This document shows positions 26,193 through 35,318 of a stretch of 64,000 bases of DNA, one piece after another; position 1 is the stretch's first letter; the number at the start of each line of letters is the position of its first letter. Source of the stretch: Niabella sp. GTDB taxonomy: Bacteria; Bacteroidota; Bacteroidia; Chitinophagales; Chitinophagaceae. The translations under genes were made by a program, and so were the position numbers. A model generated the notes under the pieces. The model was not told the DNA's origin and did not search any database. It saw only the letters and a list, made by a program, of their open reading frames with translations. The DNA lies in assembly GCA_017744715.1 (NCBI GenBank), contig JAGIAT010000003.1, forward strand, positions 124,001 to 188,000, written 5' to 3'.

Positions 26193-27281
26193 TTATTCCA
26201 GGTTGAAAGACCATACCGCATTTGACCGCAGGCCGGGCAACCGCTCGCCATTGATGATAAAACAACGGTTATTCCATGTTACCGCCGGAGCTGTTACCCG
26301 CATATCGGCCTTCGGAAGCCGGTCAAAAACCATCCATGTTTTGCGTTGGATATCATAAGCCAGCAGATCCGGAAGAAACCCGGGATGGGTTAACGGGTCC
26401 GCATGTTGTGCCGTCTGATGATCGAGCCCGCCGGGGAAAACAATATACCGCTTTCCAAAAAGGGGGGCCGGCCCAGGAGCAGCGGCAACGCCCCTCGGCA
26501 TGGGTGGCAGTACCTTCCAGTGGCCGCCCACAAACGTTCCGTTCCGATATTGCGGTATAAAACAATAGCCATCCGCCAACACCTTCCGTTGCTTTCCTTT
26601 TTTTGTATCCAGCACCTGTATGCCGCTAAAAAGAAAAAAGCATTGATCCGCAACGGCAGCAACCGCATTCATCCGTTCTGCACCCGGCCAGGGATCCAGG
26701 GAAATCCATTTATTGTGCTTCAGATCCAGCGCTAAAAATAGTTTAACCGGGTTTCCCTCCGGCGTTAATGAACCACCCGCAATAAACAAAACATCCCCTA
26801 CAAGGGCACCCGCCATATTGGCCAGGGCATAGGGCATCGGTGCCAGCGAATCGATGATCACTTTATTGTTTTGCACACGCAACGCATACACTTCGCGGTA
26901 GTGCTGCTCCCGGTTGTTACCACCGGCAAGAATGACTTTGTCTTTATAAGATGCCGATACCCCATAGGCCAGCGGCCGGGGTAGAGACACCGGACTTTTC
27001 TCCCAGGCACCTGCTCCTTTTTTGAGCAGGAAGATATCGGCATACCAAACTTTTGCACCGCCCTCCCAGGGCTTTTTCCCGGGGAAATTTGCACCGCCTG
27101 CGGCTATCAGGGTTTGATGGCTTACGCCCGCAAACATCCCGGCAAAGCCTTCCGGATCCGGTATGGCCGGGGCAACACTTGTTATTATTTTATGTGGCGC
27201 CTGACCGGCCGCCGTTGCAGGAACCATTGAAAGCATACCCAGCATTGCAATTTGAATATAGTTAAACCATCGATAACGCAT
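26193..27281 (-). CDS. Kelch-repeat protein resembling N-acetylneuraminate epimerase (NanM-like mutarotase)
   Basis: 362 residues with a signal peptide ending near ATAAGQ. It has repeated kelch blades: 'GFAGMFAGVSHQTLIAAGGANFP', 'YGVSASYKDKVILAGGNN', 'ALANMAGALVGDVLFIAGG', 'MNAVAAVADQCFFLFSG', 'RYIVFPGGLDHQTAQHADP' and 'WNNRCFIINGERLPGLRSNAVW', forming a six-bladed propeller. The order and the Glu-Arg-rich last blade resemble the cyclically permuted NanM-type mutarotases common in Bacteroidota sialidase loci. Its role would be periplasmic anomer conversion of a released sugar acid. A mutarotase on another sugar, or a pure binding propeller, is possible. Confidence 0.7.
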   Translation of the reverse strand: MRYRWFNYIQIAMLGMLSMVPATAAGQAPHKIITSVAPAIPDPEGFAGMFAGVSHQTLIAAGGANFPGKKPWEGGAKVWYADIFLLKKGAGAWEKSPVSLPRPLAYGVSASYKDKVILAGGNNREQHYREVYALRVQNNKVIIDSLAPMPYALANMAGALVGDVLFIAGGSLTPEGNPVKLFLALDLKHNKWISLDPWPGAERMNAVAAVADQCFFLFSGIQVLDTKKGKQRKVLADGYCFIPQYRNGTFVGGHWKVLPPMPRGVAAAPGPAPLFGKRYIVFPGGLDHQTAQHADPLTHPGFLPDLLAYDIQRKTWMVFDRLPKADMRVTAPAVTWNNRCFIINGERLPGLRSNAVWSFNLE

Positions 27282-27291
27282 ACGCTCTGTT

Positions 27292-28083
27292 TTACCAGCT
27301 TGTCCATCCGCCGTCTACCAACAAATTATGACCGGTAATAAACGCCGATGCTGCTGAAGCCAGGAATACTACCGGGCCCATAATGTCTGCATCATTTGCA
27401 AACCGTCCCAAAGGCGTTAACCGTTTATAATTGCGGGTAAATTCATTTTCGCCGTACGCATCATTAACGCCGGGCCCATATCCTCCCGGGCTCAGACAAT
27501 TACACCGGATATTATATTTTCCATAATAGTTGGCCACCCATTTTGTAAAACCAACCATGGCCCATTTATCGTAGGTATAGTTTACCGGGCTTGTCATCCC
27601 CGTTTCGCCATATACCGGAAAATTCGGTCCCACGGCGCCCTGTATGGAGCCTACATTGATAATGCTCCCGCTTTTACGTTGGCACATACCCGCAAGCACT
27701 TCTTTGGTGATCAGCATCAGACCGGTTGCATTTACCGCCTGCGCATTTTCCCATTCGCTTTTACTCATTGCCTCCAGGTTTTTAAACCCTTCGCGCGAGA
27801 CGGCATTATTGACCAGTACATCAATTTTACCAAACCGCTCCATCACCGATTGTACAAAGGCACTAATGGAAGATTCACGCTTCAGATCCAGTTCATAGCC
27901 CCAGGCCTTATATCCCTGTTCTCTAAGCTCCGCAGCATATGCTTCACATGCCGCGCCGTTTCTTGCTGCAATAACCACATCGGCACCGGCCGCGGCCAGG
28001 GCCAGCGACATGGGCTTTCCAAACAGACCGGCACCTCCGGTGATGACCACTACTTTATTTTCCAGACTGAATAACTGTTGCAT
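27292..28083 (-). CDS. SDR-family oxidoreductase
   Basis: 263 residues, classical short-chain dehydrogenase. The cofactor motif is TGGAGLFG (residues 15-22), NNAVS is at 92-96, the catalytic Ser is in VGSIQGA (Ser146), and the YxxxK motif is Tyr169-Lys173 in NYTYDKWAM. The C-terminal end FITGHNLLVDGGWTSW is typical. The Asp-poor loop after strand 2 (VVIAARNG) suggests NADP(H), but this is weak. It resembles gluconate 5-dehydrogenase-type enzymes acting on sugar acids. It lies 5 bp after the aldo-keto reductase gene. Confidence 0.85.
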   Translation of the reverse strand: MQQLFSLENKVVVITGGAGLFGKPMSLALAAAGADVVIAARNGAACEAYAAELREQGYKAWGYELDLKRESSISAFVQSVMERFGKIDVLVNNAVSREGFKNLEAMSKSEWENAQAVNATGLMLITKEVLAGMCQRKSGSIINVGSIQGAVGPNFPVYGETGMTSPVNYTYDKWAMVGFTKWVANYYGKYNIRCNCLSPGGYGPGVNDAYGENEFTRNYKRLTPLGRFANDADIMGPVVFLASAASAFITGHNLLVDGGWTSW

Positions 28084-28088
28084 GCTTT

Positions 28089-29018
28089 TTATATTTTCCA
28101 GGAACGGGGAATTAAAATTTCTTCAGGTACGGTGCTAAAACAGGCCGTTGCCCGTTTTAATATGCCGGCCGGTATTGGGCGGCTGTCCAGGAACCCGATA
28201 TTCTGCATTAACTGTGTTTCATTATCGGCACCAAACACAATACTGGTAATGCCTTTCATATCGCGTACATAGGCAAAACAAAACTGCGCAACACTCATGC
28301 CCGCTTCATCGGCAAATGAACGCAATGCCTCCAGGTAAACAGCCGCCGGTTTTAAGTTGCCTTTTAATTCATCCGGATGCCGGAGCAATAATCCTTTTAA
28401 AAAAACGCTTCTTGCAAAAACAAGGGTATTGTTCCGGGATAATTGTTCCCATACAGGGTCCTCCTGCAACCGCTGATCAAATATGTTAACAGGGATCTGC
28501 AGTACACGCACGGATGAAAGTTCGGCAAACCGCCTGAGCTCTGTAAGATTATCGGCCGATATCCCGCCGTAGGCGATCAGGCCACCCTGTTCCAGGCTGC
28601 TTAGCACTTCCGGGATCACGGTACAAACAGCATCGATATCATAATCCGAAACCATATGAAATAAACAGACCGGAAGCCGGCTGATGTTCAATACGCGCAG
28701 CGATTCCTTTACACGCTGATAAGCCTGCTCCATGGCCAGTGCCCGATCCCCTATCGCTTCCTTTGTTATTTTAAACTTACTGATCACGGTTACCCGTTCA
28801 TCCTGCGCAACGCCTGCCAGTAAGGCCTCGGCCCTTCCATATTCCCTTGCCGTATCAAAAGCTGTAACACCTGCTTCGATGGCCCGGGCAATCAGACGGG
28901 TTCCTGCCTGCGCATCGGGTTGCTCCTGTCCCTCAAACACCCCATAGTTCATACCCAGCCCCACCGTACCAAGAGTTAAGGCCGGAATTTTATACGCTCC
29001 TAATGTTGTTGTTTTCAT
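28089..29018 (-). CDS. Aldo/keto reductase
   Basis: 309 residues. The full catalytic tetrad is visible: Asp55 and Tyr60 in FDTAREYGRAE, Lys81 in VISKFK, His121 in CLFHMVSDYD. The N-terminal LTLGTVGLGMNYG and the fold order match the D-threo-aldose 1-dehydrogenase/fucose-dehydrogenase-like branch of the superfamily. In this operon it would oxidise or reduce an aldose or ketose intermediate. A lactonase-like gene lies directly upstream (3 bp), which fits an aldose dehydrogenase followed by a lactonase. Confidence 0.85.
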   Translation of the reverse strand: MKTTTLGAYKIPALTLGTVGLGMNYGVFEGQEQPDAQAGTRLIARAIEAGVTAFDTAREYGRAEALLAGVAQDERVTVISKFKITKEAIGDRALAMEQAYQRVKESLRVLNISRLPVCLFHMVSDYDIDAVCTVIPEVLSSLEQGGLIAYGGISADNLTELRRFAELSSVRVLQIPVNIFDQRLQEDPVWEQLSRNNTLVFARSVFLKGLLLRHPDELKGNLKPAAVYLEALRSFADEAGMSVAQFCFAYVRDMKGITSIVFGADNETQLMQNIGFLDSRPIPAGILKRATACFSTVPEEILIPRSWKI

Positions 29019-29021
29019 TTT

Positions 29022-29846
29022 TTATGTTTGAATCAGCTGCACATATCCCGGTCCCGGCTCGGCCTGTCCGCCCGTGATCACCACCTGGTTGTCATTTAAA
29101 AAAACATTGCTGGTCAGCAATATTCCCGTATCCATTTTTTCCCGGTACGATCCGCCGGGATCAATCTTCCAGATACAGGACATACCGTAATGCGCCACCC
29201 ATACATTGCCATAGCCGTCCAATGCCAGTCCGTCGGGCAAATTGGCGGTTTCCTTCAACGACGGATGTTGCGGCAGGTTACAAAAAACATCCACCTTTCT
29301 TTCCTGCTGTTGCAGATCGATCATCACAATGCGGTTTTGATAACTTTCTGCAATATAAAGCCGGTGCAGCGTATGATCCAGTACAATTCCATTGGGATAA
29401 TCCAGCTGCGCTGCAATGAGCTGCGCCCTTCCGGAATGATCTACATGAATGACAGCGCCGGTATGCCGTACCGAATCGGTGAAAAAAAAGCCGCCGGCAC
29501 CATCTGATACCAGGTCATTCGGGCAGGTTATTTTGTATTGCGCCACCCAACCAGCAATCTCCGTAGAAAAGAAGCGCCCGCGTTGATCAAAGCGTTTTAC
29601 GCTGGCTTCAACGCAATCGCAGATGAGATGATCGCCGTTGTCTGCGATCATTTGTCCGTTCGGACAGGAAGAACGCGCCCATTCATCGGCAACGCCTTCC
29701 TTACTGATGCGCAGGATCTGTCCGCCCTGCAGATTGGTTACATATACATGACCTGCTGCATCCACAACCGGTCCCTCCGTATAAAACGGCAATTGCAAAC
29801 ACCGGGTATCGCCGTTAAATTCCTGGAACCGCATCTTATGTTTCAT
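29022..29846 (-). CDS. SMP-30/gluconolactonase-family protein
   Basis: 274 residues from ATG 29846; an upstream TTG at 29861 is less likely. It overlaps the end of the M81 gene by 11 bp. A six-bladed propeller with the family's metal-site segments: 'TEGPVVDAAGHVYVTNL' (Glu ligand), 'CPNDLVSDGAGGFFFTDS' (Asn and Asp ligands) and 'LPDGLALDGYGNVWVAHYG' (Asp ligand). The family hydrolyses sugar lactones using a divalent cation. Next to an aldose dehydrogenase-type AKR, a lactonase step producing a sugar acid is the natural reading. Confidence 0.85.
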   Translation of the reverse strand: MKHKMRFQEFNGDTRCLQLPFYTEGPVVDAAGHVYVTNLQGGQILRISKEGVADEWARSSCPNGQMIADNGDHLICDCVEASVKRFDQRGRFFSTEIAGWVAQYKITCPNDLVSDGAGGFFFTDSVRHTGAVIHVDHSGRAQLIAAQLDYPNGIVLDHTLHRLYIAESYQNRIVMIDLQQQERKVDVFCNLPQHPSLKETANLPDGLALDGYGNVWVAHYGMSCIWKIDPGGSYREKMDTGILLTSNVFLNDNQVVITGGQAEPGPGYVQLIQT

Positions 29847-31311
29847 CACTGATCGTTTCAAAGGGATATAATGGTTTTCTCCTGTTTTTAAATGTATAAA
29901 CGGTCATATCCGCACCGGTTTCCCCGGGCGTGTGCACCTGGATCATTACCGGGCAAATATCTTTGTACGCTGCCATGGGTGCGTTTACCCCTTTTGCAAT
30001 GATCCATTCCAGTTTTTCCGGTTCAATACCCAGGCTGGTAAGCTGCCGGCTGCTGAAGGGCGGTACCCGCAATGATGCCACCACAATAATATTTCCGGCT
30101 TCAGTTTGCAGCAATGCTACCCTTCCCATATCATAATGTACCTGTCCGCCATGTCTGGGATCCGGCTCTGTAAATGCCCCATCCCTGAAGCCAAGCAACC
30201 GCACCTTATACGGTGCTTCCCGGTTATGCTCATCCAGTTCTTTAAAAGAAATAGAAAATTCATCTTCCGGGTTGAATTTTGAAATGAAGGCAACGGTTTG
30301 CCGGCTGGTGATGCATACGCAGGCCTTATCCTTTCCGGCTGCCTCCAGCTGATCCAGCAGGTACATACTGCATCCCCGGGCGCCGCCGCCTACATTATCG
30401 CCCATATCCAGCAACAACACCGGCTTCTGAAGCCCCGATGCCTGCGGCAGGATTTGCTGCAGCGTTGTTCGCTCTCCGCAAAAAGACGGAAGCCGGTCCA
30501 GGAAGCAGGCTTCCAGCCGGGGAAGCCAGGGCTTCGTATCTGTAAGCGCATCACTGATCACCAGCACCGCGCTCCCCATTTCATATACATCCGCATAAGG
30601 AAATCCCAAAAGTATACTAACGGAATGTGCACCCATGTTTACTGCTATTTCCTGTACTTCCCGGTACAAAGACCGGCAGGGTTCTTTGCCGGTATGTTGC
30701 TGTTCAATACTGATCTGCAGCGGCAGTTGTAACAGTTCCTGCTTTACATGCCTGTTCTTAAAAAGCAGTTCCTGGAGCAGGGCTCCGGCCTTCTTACCTG
30801 TTTCGCGCTGATCCAGGTGCGGGTTGGTGGCATACGCAAACAGGGCATTGGTGGCCTGCGCCATTCGTTGGCTTACATTTGCGTGCGGATCCAGCGTACC
30901 TACCACAGGAATGGTATTGCCCACTACTTCCCGCACCTGTTGCAGCCAGTCGCCATCCATATCCGGATAGTCATCTGCAACGGCTGCGCCGTGTGGTGTT
31001 ACCAGCACCGCATCCAGGGGAAGGGCCGCTTCCAGCAATGCCGCCAGTTCATTCTTTAACCGTTCATAGGTTGCTTTTTCAATTGTGCCACCCGGAGTAG
31101 CTTCCGCATATAGCAGCGGCACCAGCTCCACCCGGTCCGGATCCAGCGCCGCAATCAACCCACCAATTTCATGGTGGGCATCTTTGTACTGCGCCAGGAT
31201 ATCCGCTCCCCGCAACAGGTGCCCCTTTTCAAAATCGGCATAGGTGGTGGGTCGTTTACTAAAGGTATTCGACTCGTGATAAATTCCTGCCAGTGCTACT
31301 CTTTTTTTCAT
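29836..31311 (-). CDS. M81-family metallohydrolase (MlrC-like)
   Basis: 491 residues, the usual length for M81. Family motifs: IYHESNTFS (12-18), VLVTPHGAAVADDYPDMDGDWL, VGTLDPHANVS, NPHLDQRETG, and LLLDMGDNVGGGARG at the start of the C-terminal MlrC domain. The known member MlrC from microcystin degraders cleaves linear peptides, but most family members sit in small-molecule catabolic operons with unknown substrates. Here it would more likely cut an amide or peptide-like bond in an acylated substrate. No signal peptide, so it is cytoplasmic. It starts 3 bp after the RidA gene. Confidence 0.88.
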   Translation of the reverse strand: MKKRVALAGIYHESNTFSKRPTTYADFEKGHLLRGADILAQYKDAHHEIGGLIAALDPDRVELVPLLYAEATPGGTIEKATYERLKNELAALLEAALPLDAVLVTPHGAAVADDYPDMDGDWLQQVREVVGNTIPVVGTLDPHANVSQRMAQATNALFAYATNPHLDQRETGKKAGALLQELLFKNRHVKQELLQLPLQISIEQQHTGKEPCRSLYREVQEIAVNMGAHSVSILLGFPYADVYEMGSAVLVISDALTDTKPWLPRLEACFLDRLPSFCGERTTLQQILPQASGLQKPVLLLDMGDNVGGGARGCSMYLLDQLEAAGKDKACVCITSRQTVAFISKFNPEDEFSISFKELDEHNREAPYKVRLLGFRDGAFTEPDPRHGGQVHYDMGRVALLQTEAGNIIVVASLRVPPFSSRQLTSLGIEPEKLEWIIAKGVNAPMAAYKDICPVMIQVHTPGETGADMTVYTFKNRRKPLYPFETISDET

Positions 31312-31314
31312 TGT

Positions 31315-31695
31315 TTATCCATAATGTGCAACGGCCTCTACCTCAAATTTCAAAACGGTTCCCAAACAACCGATGAGGGTTGTTCTTGCCGGGTAGGGCT
31401 CCGTAAAATACTCCCGGTATATCTCATTGAACCGCGCCAGGTCTTTCTGATCGCCTACATAATTACGTACCTGAACAATCTGTTCCATGGTAAGGCCCGC
31501 GCCTTCTACCACACGCCGCAGGTTATCAAATGAGCGCCGGCATTCTTCTTCAAAACTCCCTTCAATGATCTTTCCTTCAAGATCCACCGAGGCTTGCCCG
31601 GAAATAAACAGGAACCCGCCGCTTTTAACAGCCGGTGAAAAGGGTAAATGGCTCTTCGGAACCAGGTCTCCCGATAACACTTCTTTTGTTTGCAT
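31315..31695 (-). CDS. RidA/YjgF/UK114-family protein
   Basis: 126 residues with the family core 'FLFISGQASVDLEGKIIEGSFEEECRRSFDNLRRVVEGAGLTMEQIVQVRNYV' and the C-terminal 'PARTTLIGCLGTVLKFEVEAVA'. The conserved arginine of the catalytic site is in the YPARTT segment. RidA proteins hydrolyse reactive enamines and imines released by PLP-dependent dehydratases, and the next upstream gene is a PLP enzyme of just that fold. The pair probably turns an amino acid-like intermediate into a keto acid and ammonia. It is not necessarily the housekeeping ridA. Confidence 0.88.
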   Translation of the reverse strand: MQTKEVLSGDLVPKSHLPFSPAVKSGGFLFISGQASVDLEGKIIEGSFEEECRRSFDNLRRVVEGAGLTMEQIVQVRNYVGDQKDLARFNEIYREYFTEPYPARTTLIGCLGTVLKFEVEAVAHYG

Positions 31696-31711
31696 ATTCA
31701 GATGATTCGTA

Positions 31712-32812
31712 TTATTGAATGGTATTTTTTATATGTTGTATGGAATCGGTATACCGGTCGAAATAATGACAGGAAGCGGATGAGAAGATGCGTTGCGCCG
31801 AACCCGGATCTTTAAACCCATGCCCCGTAACCAGGCATACCACACGGTTTGACCGGCGTACCCGCTTTAAACGGAGAGCTTCTTTCAACCCCGCAAGCGC
31901 AACGGCTCCCGCGGGTTCACAATAAATACCTTCGTACCGGGCCAGCTCCTGCTGACATTGATACACCTCCGCATCCTGCACCAGCGCCCCGTTTAAGGGT
32001 ACTTGTCCGGCACTTTCTTTTATCATATCTCCATCCAGAATATTGGGCACCTGTAAGCCACTTACCGCAGTGCTGCTTTTCTTCAGGGCTTTGATCCCCT
32101 GCAGCGGGTCCATCAGGGCCCCGGCAATGGTGTTGTTGCCCTCCGGCTGTACACAACAAACCACCGGTATATCAAACTCCGGATACCGTTCCTTCCAGCG
32201 CTGAAATCCTTTAACCGTGGCCAGCATCAGCCCGCCGCCGCCCGCCGGAACAAACACCTGATCGATCGTGCCCAATGTTTCCGCCAGTTCGTAAGCAATG
32301 GTCTGTACGCCGGCCATCCCAACAGGCGCATATTTATACGCGCTGATCTCTACACGGGTATGATAGTGCGCTGCCAGCGTTGCCAATGCTTCCATCAATC
32401 CGGTAGTAACGGCTTCTGTAATACCAAAATCCCGGATCATGAACAGCTGTGCGCCATAGATCCCCATCTGGCTGATCTTGCCGGATGGTGCGCCATCCAC
32501 AATGGCCAGGAAGCATTGCATCCCCGCGGCGGCGGCATAAGCGGCCAAAGCCGCACCGGTATTGCCACTGGAGGTAGCCAGGAAAAATGAGGCTTCCTTT
32601 GCCTGCAAACCCGATACGGCCATAGCCGCAAAGCGGTCTTTATAAGAGCCGGTAGGATTTAACTGTTCCAGTTTAAAATAAAGCTGATCCATCCCCAGCA
32701 ACTGACCAATGCGTTTTGACCGGATCAGCGGTGTATTGCCCTCGCCCAGGGTCAGTTGCGCTTTTTCATTCACTGCGGGTAGCAATGCACTGTATTTCCA
32801 GATACCTTTCAA
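31712..32812 (-). CDS. Threonine-synthase-like fold-type II PLP enzyme
   Basis: 366 residues. The PLP lysine is Lys58 in LEQLNPTGSYKDR; the SSGNTGAALAAYAA loop and the phosphate-binding glycine loop PAGGGGLML follow. The NPTGSxKDR form is that of threonine synthases, but catabolic dehydratases and 2,3-diamino acid lyases share the fold. The start is TTG at 32812, overlapping the TGA of the upstream SDR; no ATG exists before residue 41, which lies beyond needed motifs, so translational coupling is likely. Position beside RidA favours beta-elimination or deamination over threonine synthesis. Confidence 0.82.
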   Translation of the reverse strand: MKGIWKYSALLPAVNEKAQLTLGEGNTPLIRSKRIGQLLGMDQLYFKLEQLNPTGSYKDRFAAMAVSGLQAKEASFFLATSSGNTGAALAAYAAAAGMQCFLAIVDGAPSGKISQMGIYGAQLFMIRDFGITEAVTTGLMEALATLAAHYHTRVEISAYKYAPVGMAGVQTIAYELAETLGTIDQVFVPAGGGGLMLATVKGFQRWKERYPEFDIPVVCCVQPEGNNTIAGALMDPLQGIKALKKSSTAVSGLQVPNILDGDMIKESAGQVPLNGALVQDAEVYQCQQELARYEGIYCEPAGAVALAGLKEALRLKRVRRSNRVVCLVTGHGFKDPGSAQRIFSSASCHYFDRYTDSIQHIKNTIQ

Positions 32813-33624
32813 AATTCGTTTGGCTTTAATCGTTGCTTTAAAGAATAGGTGTTAAAGTTTTTGGATAGTCCGCCGTCAATTGTAACAACAGTGCCGGTTA
32901 TAAAAGATGCTTCTTCTGAAGCCAGCCAGCAAACCGCATTGGCAATTTCCCCGGCCTGCGCCGAACGCTGTAAGGGCGTACGCTGCTCTACGTCGCTGAC
33001 CAGTGCAGTACCGGCATCGGGCTCCATTTCAGTGTTGTAATCATCATTCAGCGGTGTATGCACATTACCCGGCCGGATGGCCACCGAGCGAAAACCTTTG
33101 GGCCCGTATAACACAGCTAACTCGTAAGTTAAACTTTCAAGCGCGCCTTTACATACGGTGTACGCAGGTGCATAACCTCCTGCCAGGTCTGCCATGATGC
33201 TGGAAATATTGATAAAGACGCAGGACTGGTTCAATGCAATCAGCCGGCCGGCGGTGATGCGTGAAAGAAATGCCGGTGCCGTCAGATTGATCCGGATGGT
33301 TTTCTCCCAATCTTCCAGCGACACCGTAGCTAATGTTTCCAAAGAACGCCAGGCGGCATTATTTACCAGCACATCAATCCTGCCCCATTCTGCCAGCGTG
33401 CTTTCTACAATGGTTTCCAGAAAAGCCGGTTCCTGCAGGTCGCCGTGAAAGCACAAATAATCATTCGTCAACGGCTTTATCACCGACACCACGGCACTTA
33501 ACCCACCGGCATCAATGTCTACCAGGGCCAGCGCGAACCCATCCCGAGCAAACCGTTCCGCAAGGGCACGCCCGATGCCGCCTGCAGCACCTGTCAGCAA
33601 CAGTACTTTACGATTGCCTTTCAT
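32809..33624 (-). CDS. SDR-family oxidoreductase
   Basis: 271 residues from ATG 33624 (MKGNRKVLLLTG); an ATG three codons earlier (33633) is possible and would overlap the AspA/AstE-like gene further. Motifs: TGAAGGIG (11-18), Asp36 after strand 2 (LALVDIDAGG), which favours NAD(H), NNAAW (88-92), SSIMADLAGG and the catalytic Tyr155-Lys159 in PAYTVCKG. It is only distantly like the SDR at 27292-28083, so the operon uses two separate alcohol or hydroxy-acid oxidations. Confidence 0.86.
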   Translation of the reverse strand: MKGNRKVLLLTGAAGGIGRALAERFARDGFALALVDIDAGGLSAVVSVIKPLTNDYLCFHGDLQEPAFLETIVESTLAEWGRIDVLVNNAAWRSLETLATVSLEDWEKTIRINLTAPAFLSRITAGRLIALNQSCVFINISSIMADLAGGYAPAYTVCKGALESLTYELAVLYGPKGFRSVAIRPGNVHTPLNDDYNTEMEPDAGTALVSDVEQRTPLQRSAQAGEIANAVCWLASEEASFITGTVVTIDGGLSKNFNTYSLKQRLKPNEF

Positions 33625-34540
33625 TGTTATCATTATTTATGTTCAATATTCCACCCAGCGAGTCACCCGTTTTTACACGGGGACTCCTGCGTATAAACAG
33701 CACCAGGCCGGTACGGTCTGCAACAACCGGGTATTGCCGGTGTGTTAAGGGATCTGCCACCGTTCCCCATCGCTGACCTGTTACCACCTGCTGGCCCGGT
33801 ACTACTTCCGGTAAAAAAATACCGTCAAATGCCGACAACATTTTCCCCTGTAAAAACCCACCATCCGGCGCAGGATCTTCGACGTGGTATTCTATCTTGT
33901 CAGGCTGCTGTTCAAAGCCATCCGCAGCAATCATCTGCAAATACCTCAGTACGCTCAAACATCCTTCCACGTATGCCGCTACAATGGTTGTGCTTACTGT
34001 ATTTCCGCCCCCGTATTCCACATAAATAGCGGGGATACCGGCATCCCGCGCCACAGACAGCGTTCTTCCGTCGGGACTTGCATCGGTTCCCCAGATCAGC
34101 GGAAGATTAAAGGCTGCCGCCATCCTGCGCTGGGTTTCCAATACCGCCGGATCCTGATGTAAGAGGTAACCTGCTAAGGGATATATATCAAAAAGCGCTC
34201 CACCGGTATGCATATCGACCAGGTAGTCGTGCGCTACGATTTGTTCAGAGAGCGCGGCTGCTGCGGCTTCGGACGAAGATCCTGCCGCATTCCCCGGGCA
34301 GATCCTGGCCATGTCCAATCCATCCGTTCCCGTTCTTTGTCCATGGGTATAGGCCGTTTCATTGGCCACCGTTACAATGGTAACCGTTCCTTTCTCCAAT
34401 CGTCCTTCGAGCCTGCCACATAGTTCCATCGCAGCCAGCATCGGTTCATATTCATCCCCGTGCACCCCTGCCACCAGCAGGAGCCGCGGTCCCTTTTGCA
34501 AGGCGCTGATCGTGTATATGTTTTTATATTGCTCCTTCAT
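33608..34540 (-). CDS. AspA/AstE-family zinc deacylase (aspartoacylase/succinylglutamate desuccinylase-like)
   Basis: 310 residues from ATG 34540, which has a GGAGGG Shine-Dalgarno-like sequence about 8 nt upstream, a rarity here, and overlaps the SGNH gene by 17 bp. Zinc ligands are His27 and Glu30 in VAGVHGDEYEP and His111 in LVDMHTGGALF; the likely general base is the Glu in AIYVEYGGGN. The C-terminal beta domain (residues about 210-300) with 'GTVADPLTHRQYPVVADRTGLVLFIRRSPRV' is as in AstE/DoeB-type proteins. The family removes acyl groups from N-acyl amino acids. It is probably the deacylation step of the pathway. Confidence 0.87.
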   Translation of the reverse strand: MKEQYKNIYTISALQKGPRLLLVAGVHGDEYEPMLAAMELCGRLEGRLEKGTVTIVTVANETAYTHGQRTGTDGLDMARICPGNAAGSSSEAAAAALSEQIVAHDYLVDMHTGGALFDIYPLAGYLLHQDPAVLETQRRMAAAFNLPLIWGTDASPDGRTLSVARDAGIPAIYVEYGGGNTVSTTIVAAYVEGCLSVLRYLQMIAADGFEQQPDKIEYHVEDPAPDGGFLQGKMLSAFDGIFLPEVVPGQQVVTGQRWGTVADPLTHRQYPVVADRTGLVLFIRRSPRVKTGDSLGGILNINNDNNERQS

Positions 34541-35315
34541 AATAGGGCCCTCCGCAGGTTGCCGCTGCCGGATCATATATTGAAAACGCTTTAAATAACA
34601 GGATCGCAATTTCCTGGTGCCCGAACCCATTCGGATGCAGGGGATCATTGAGCAGCCGGGCATGTTGCTGTCCCTTGTATTTCTCTTTTAATCCGGTTTC
34701 CCATGCTGCCCACACATTTACATATACCAATGAACGGGACACAGCAAGGTCATCTAATACGGCTACATAATCCTTTAGCGCAGCCCGCTCCGGGGCTTTT
34801 GCCGTAATGATCCGGTTGGGACTCAGCAACACAGGAATGGCGTTCTGCGCGCGGATGCGATCGATGATCGTGGTTATGTTTGCCTTAAATGCGTCCGGGG
34901 TTATCTTTTTCTGAGTGGCGGCATCATTGGTGCCCAGCATCAGCAATACCACCTGAGGATGGTATTGAAAGATCCGCTGATCAAGGTTTTTACAAATATC
35001 CATACTCGTATTGCCGCTGATGGCCGTATTGATCACCACATCCCCCACACGCCCCAGCTCCCATCGCACCCGTTCCGAAAAAACTTCGGGGTAAGACCGC
35101 ATGCCATGGGTATGCTTCGCACCCTGTGTAATGCTATCACCGGTAAACAACCATTTAACCGGTTCCTTCCCCTTCAGCAGGCCGGTGATCCGGTTAAGAT
35201 CATTATCTGCATCCGCAAGATTGCTGCCTGTAAATAATTGTTCCTTATTCAAAATGCCCGTTACACCGGCAGACATCATGCACAGGTTTCCCAAAAAGCT
35301 TCTGCGGTTCAGCAT
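34524..35315 (-). CDS. SGNH/GDSL-type esterase, exported
   Basis: 263 residues. The N-terminus MLNRRSFLGNLCMMSAG is a Tat-like signal. Catalytic blocks: GDSITQG with Ser61, the Gly block NTAISGNTS, the Asn block LGTNDAAT, and the Asp-His pair in NDPLHPNGFGH (Asp224, His227). Such esterases remove O-acetyl or other ester groups from sugars; a sialate O-acetylesterase-like role would fit the neighbouring sialidase-like and NAL-like genes. The gap to the sialidase-like gene is 3 bp. Confidence 0.85.
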   Translation of the reverse strand: MLNRRSFLGNLCMMSAGVTGILNKEQLFTGSNLADADNDLNRITGLLKGKEPVKWLFTGDSITQGAKHTHGMRSYPEVFSERVRWELGRVGDVVINTAISGNTSMDICKNLDQRIFQYHPQVVLLMLGTNDAATQKKITPDAFKANITTIIDRIRAQNAIPVLLSPNRIITAKAPERAALKDYVAVLDDLAVSRSLVYVNVWAAWETGLKEKYKGQQHARLLNDPLHPNGFGHQEIAILLFKAFSIYDPAAATCGGPYYEGAI

Positions 35316-35318
35316 GCG

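Noticed and set aside
24807..34540. Ectoine/hydroxyectoine degradation operon
   Set aside because: DoeB-like deacylase, class III aminotransferase and threonine-dehydratase-like genes are reminiscent. However, there is no M24 ectoine hydrolase, EutA, EutC or semialdehyde dehydrogenase, and the many sugar-type enzymes do not fit.
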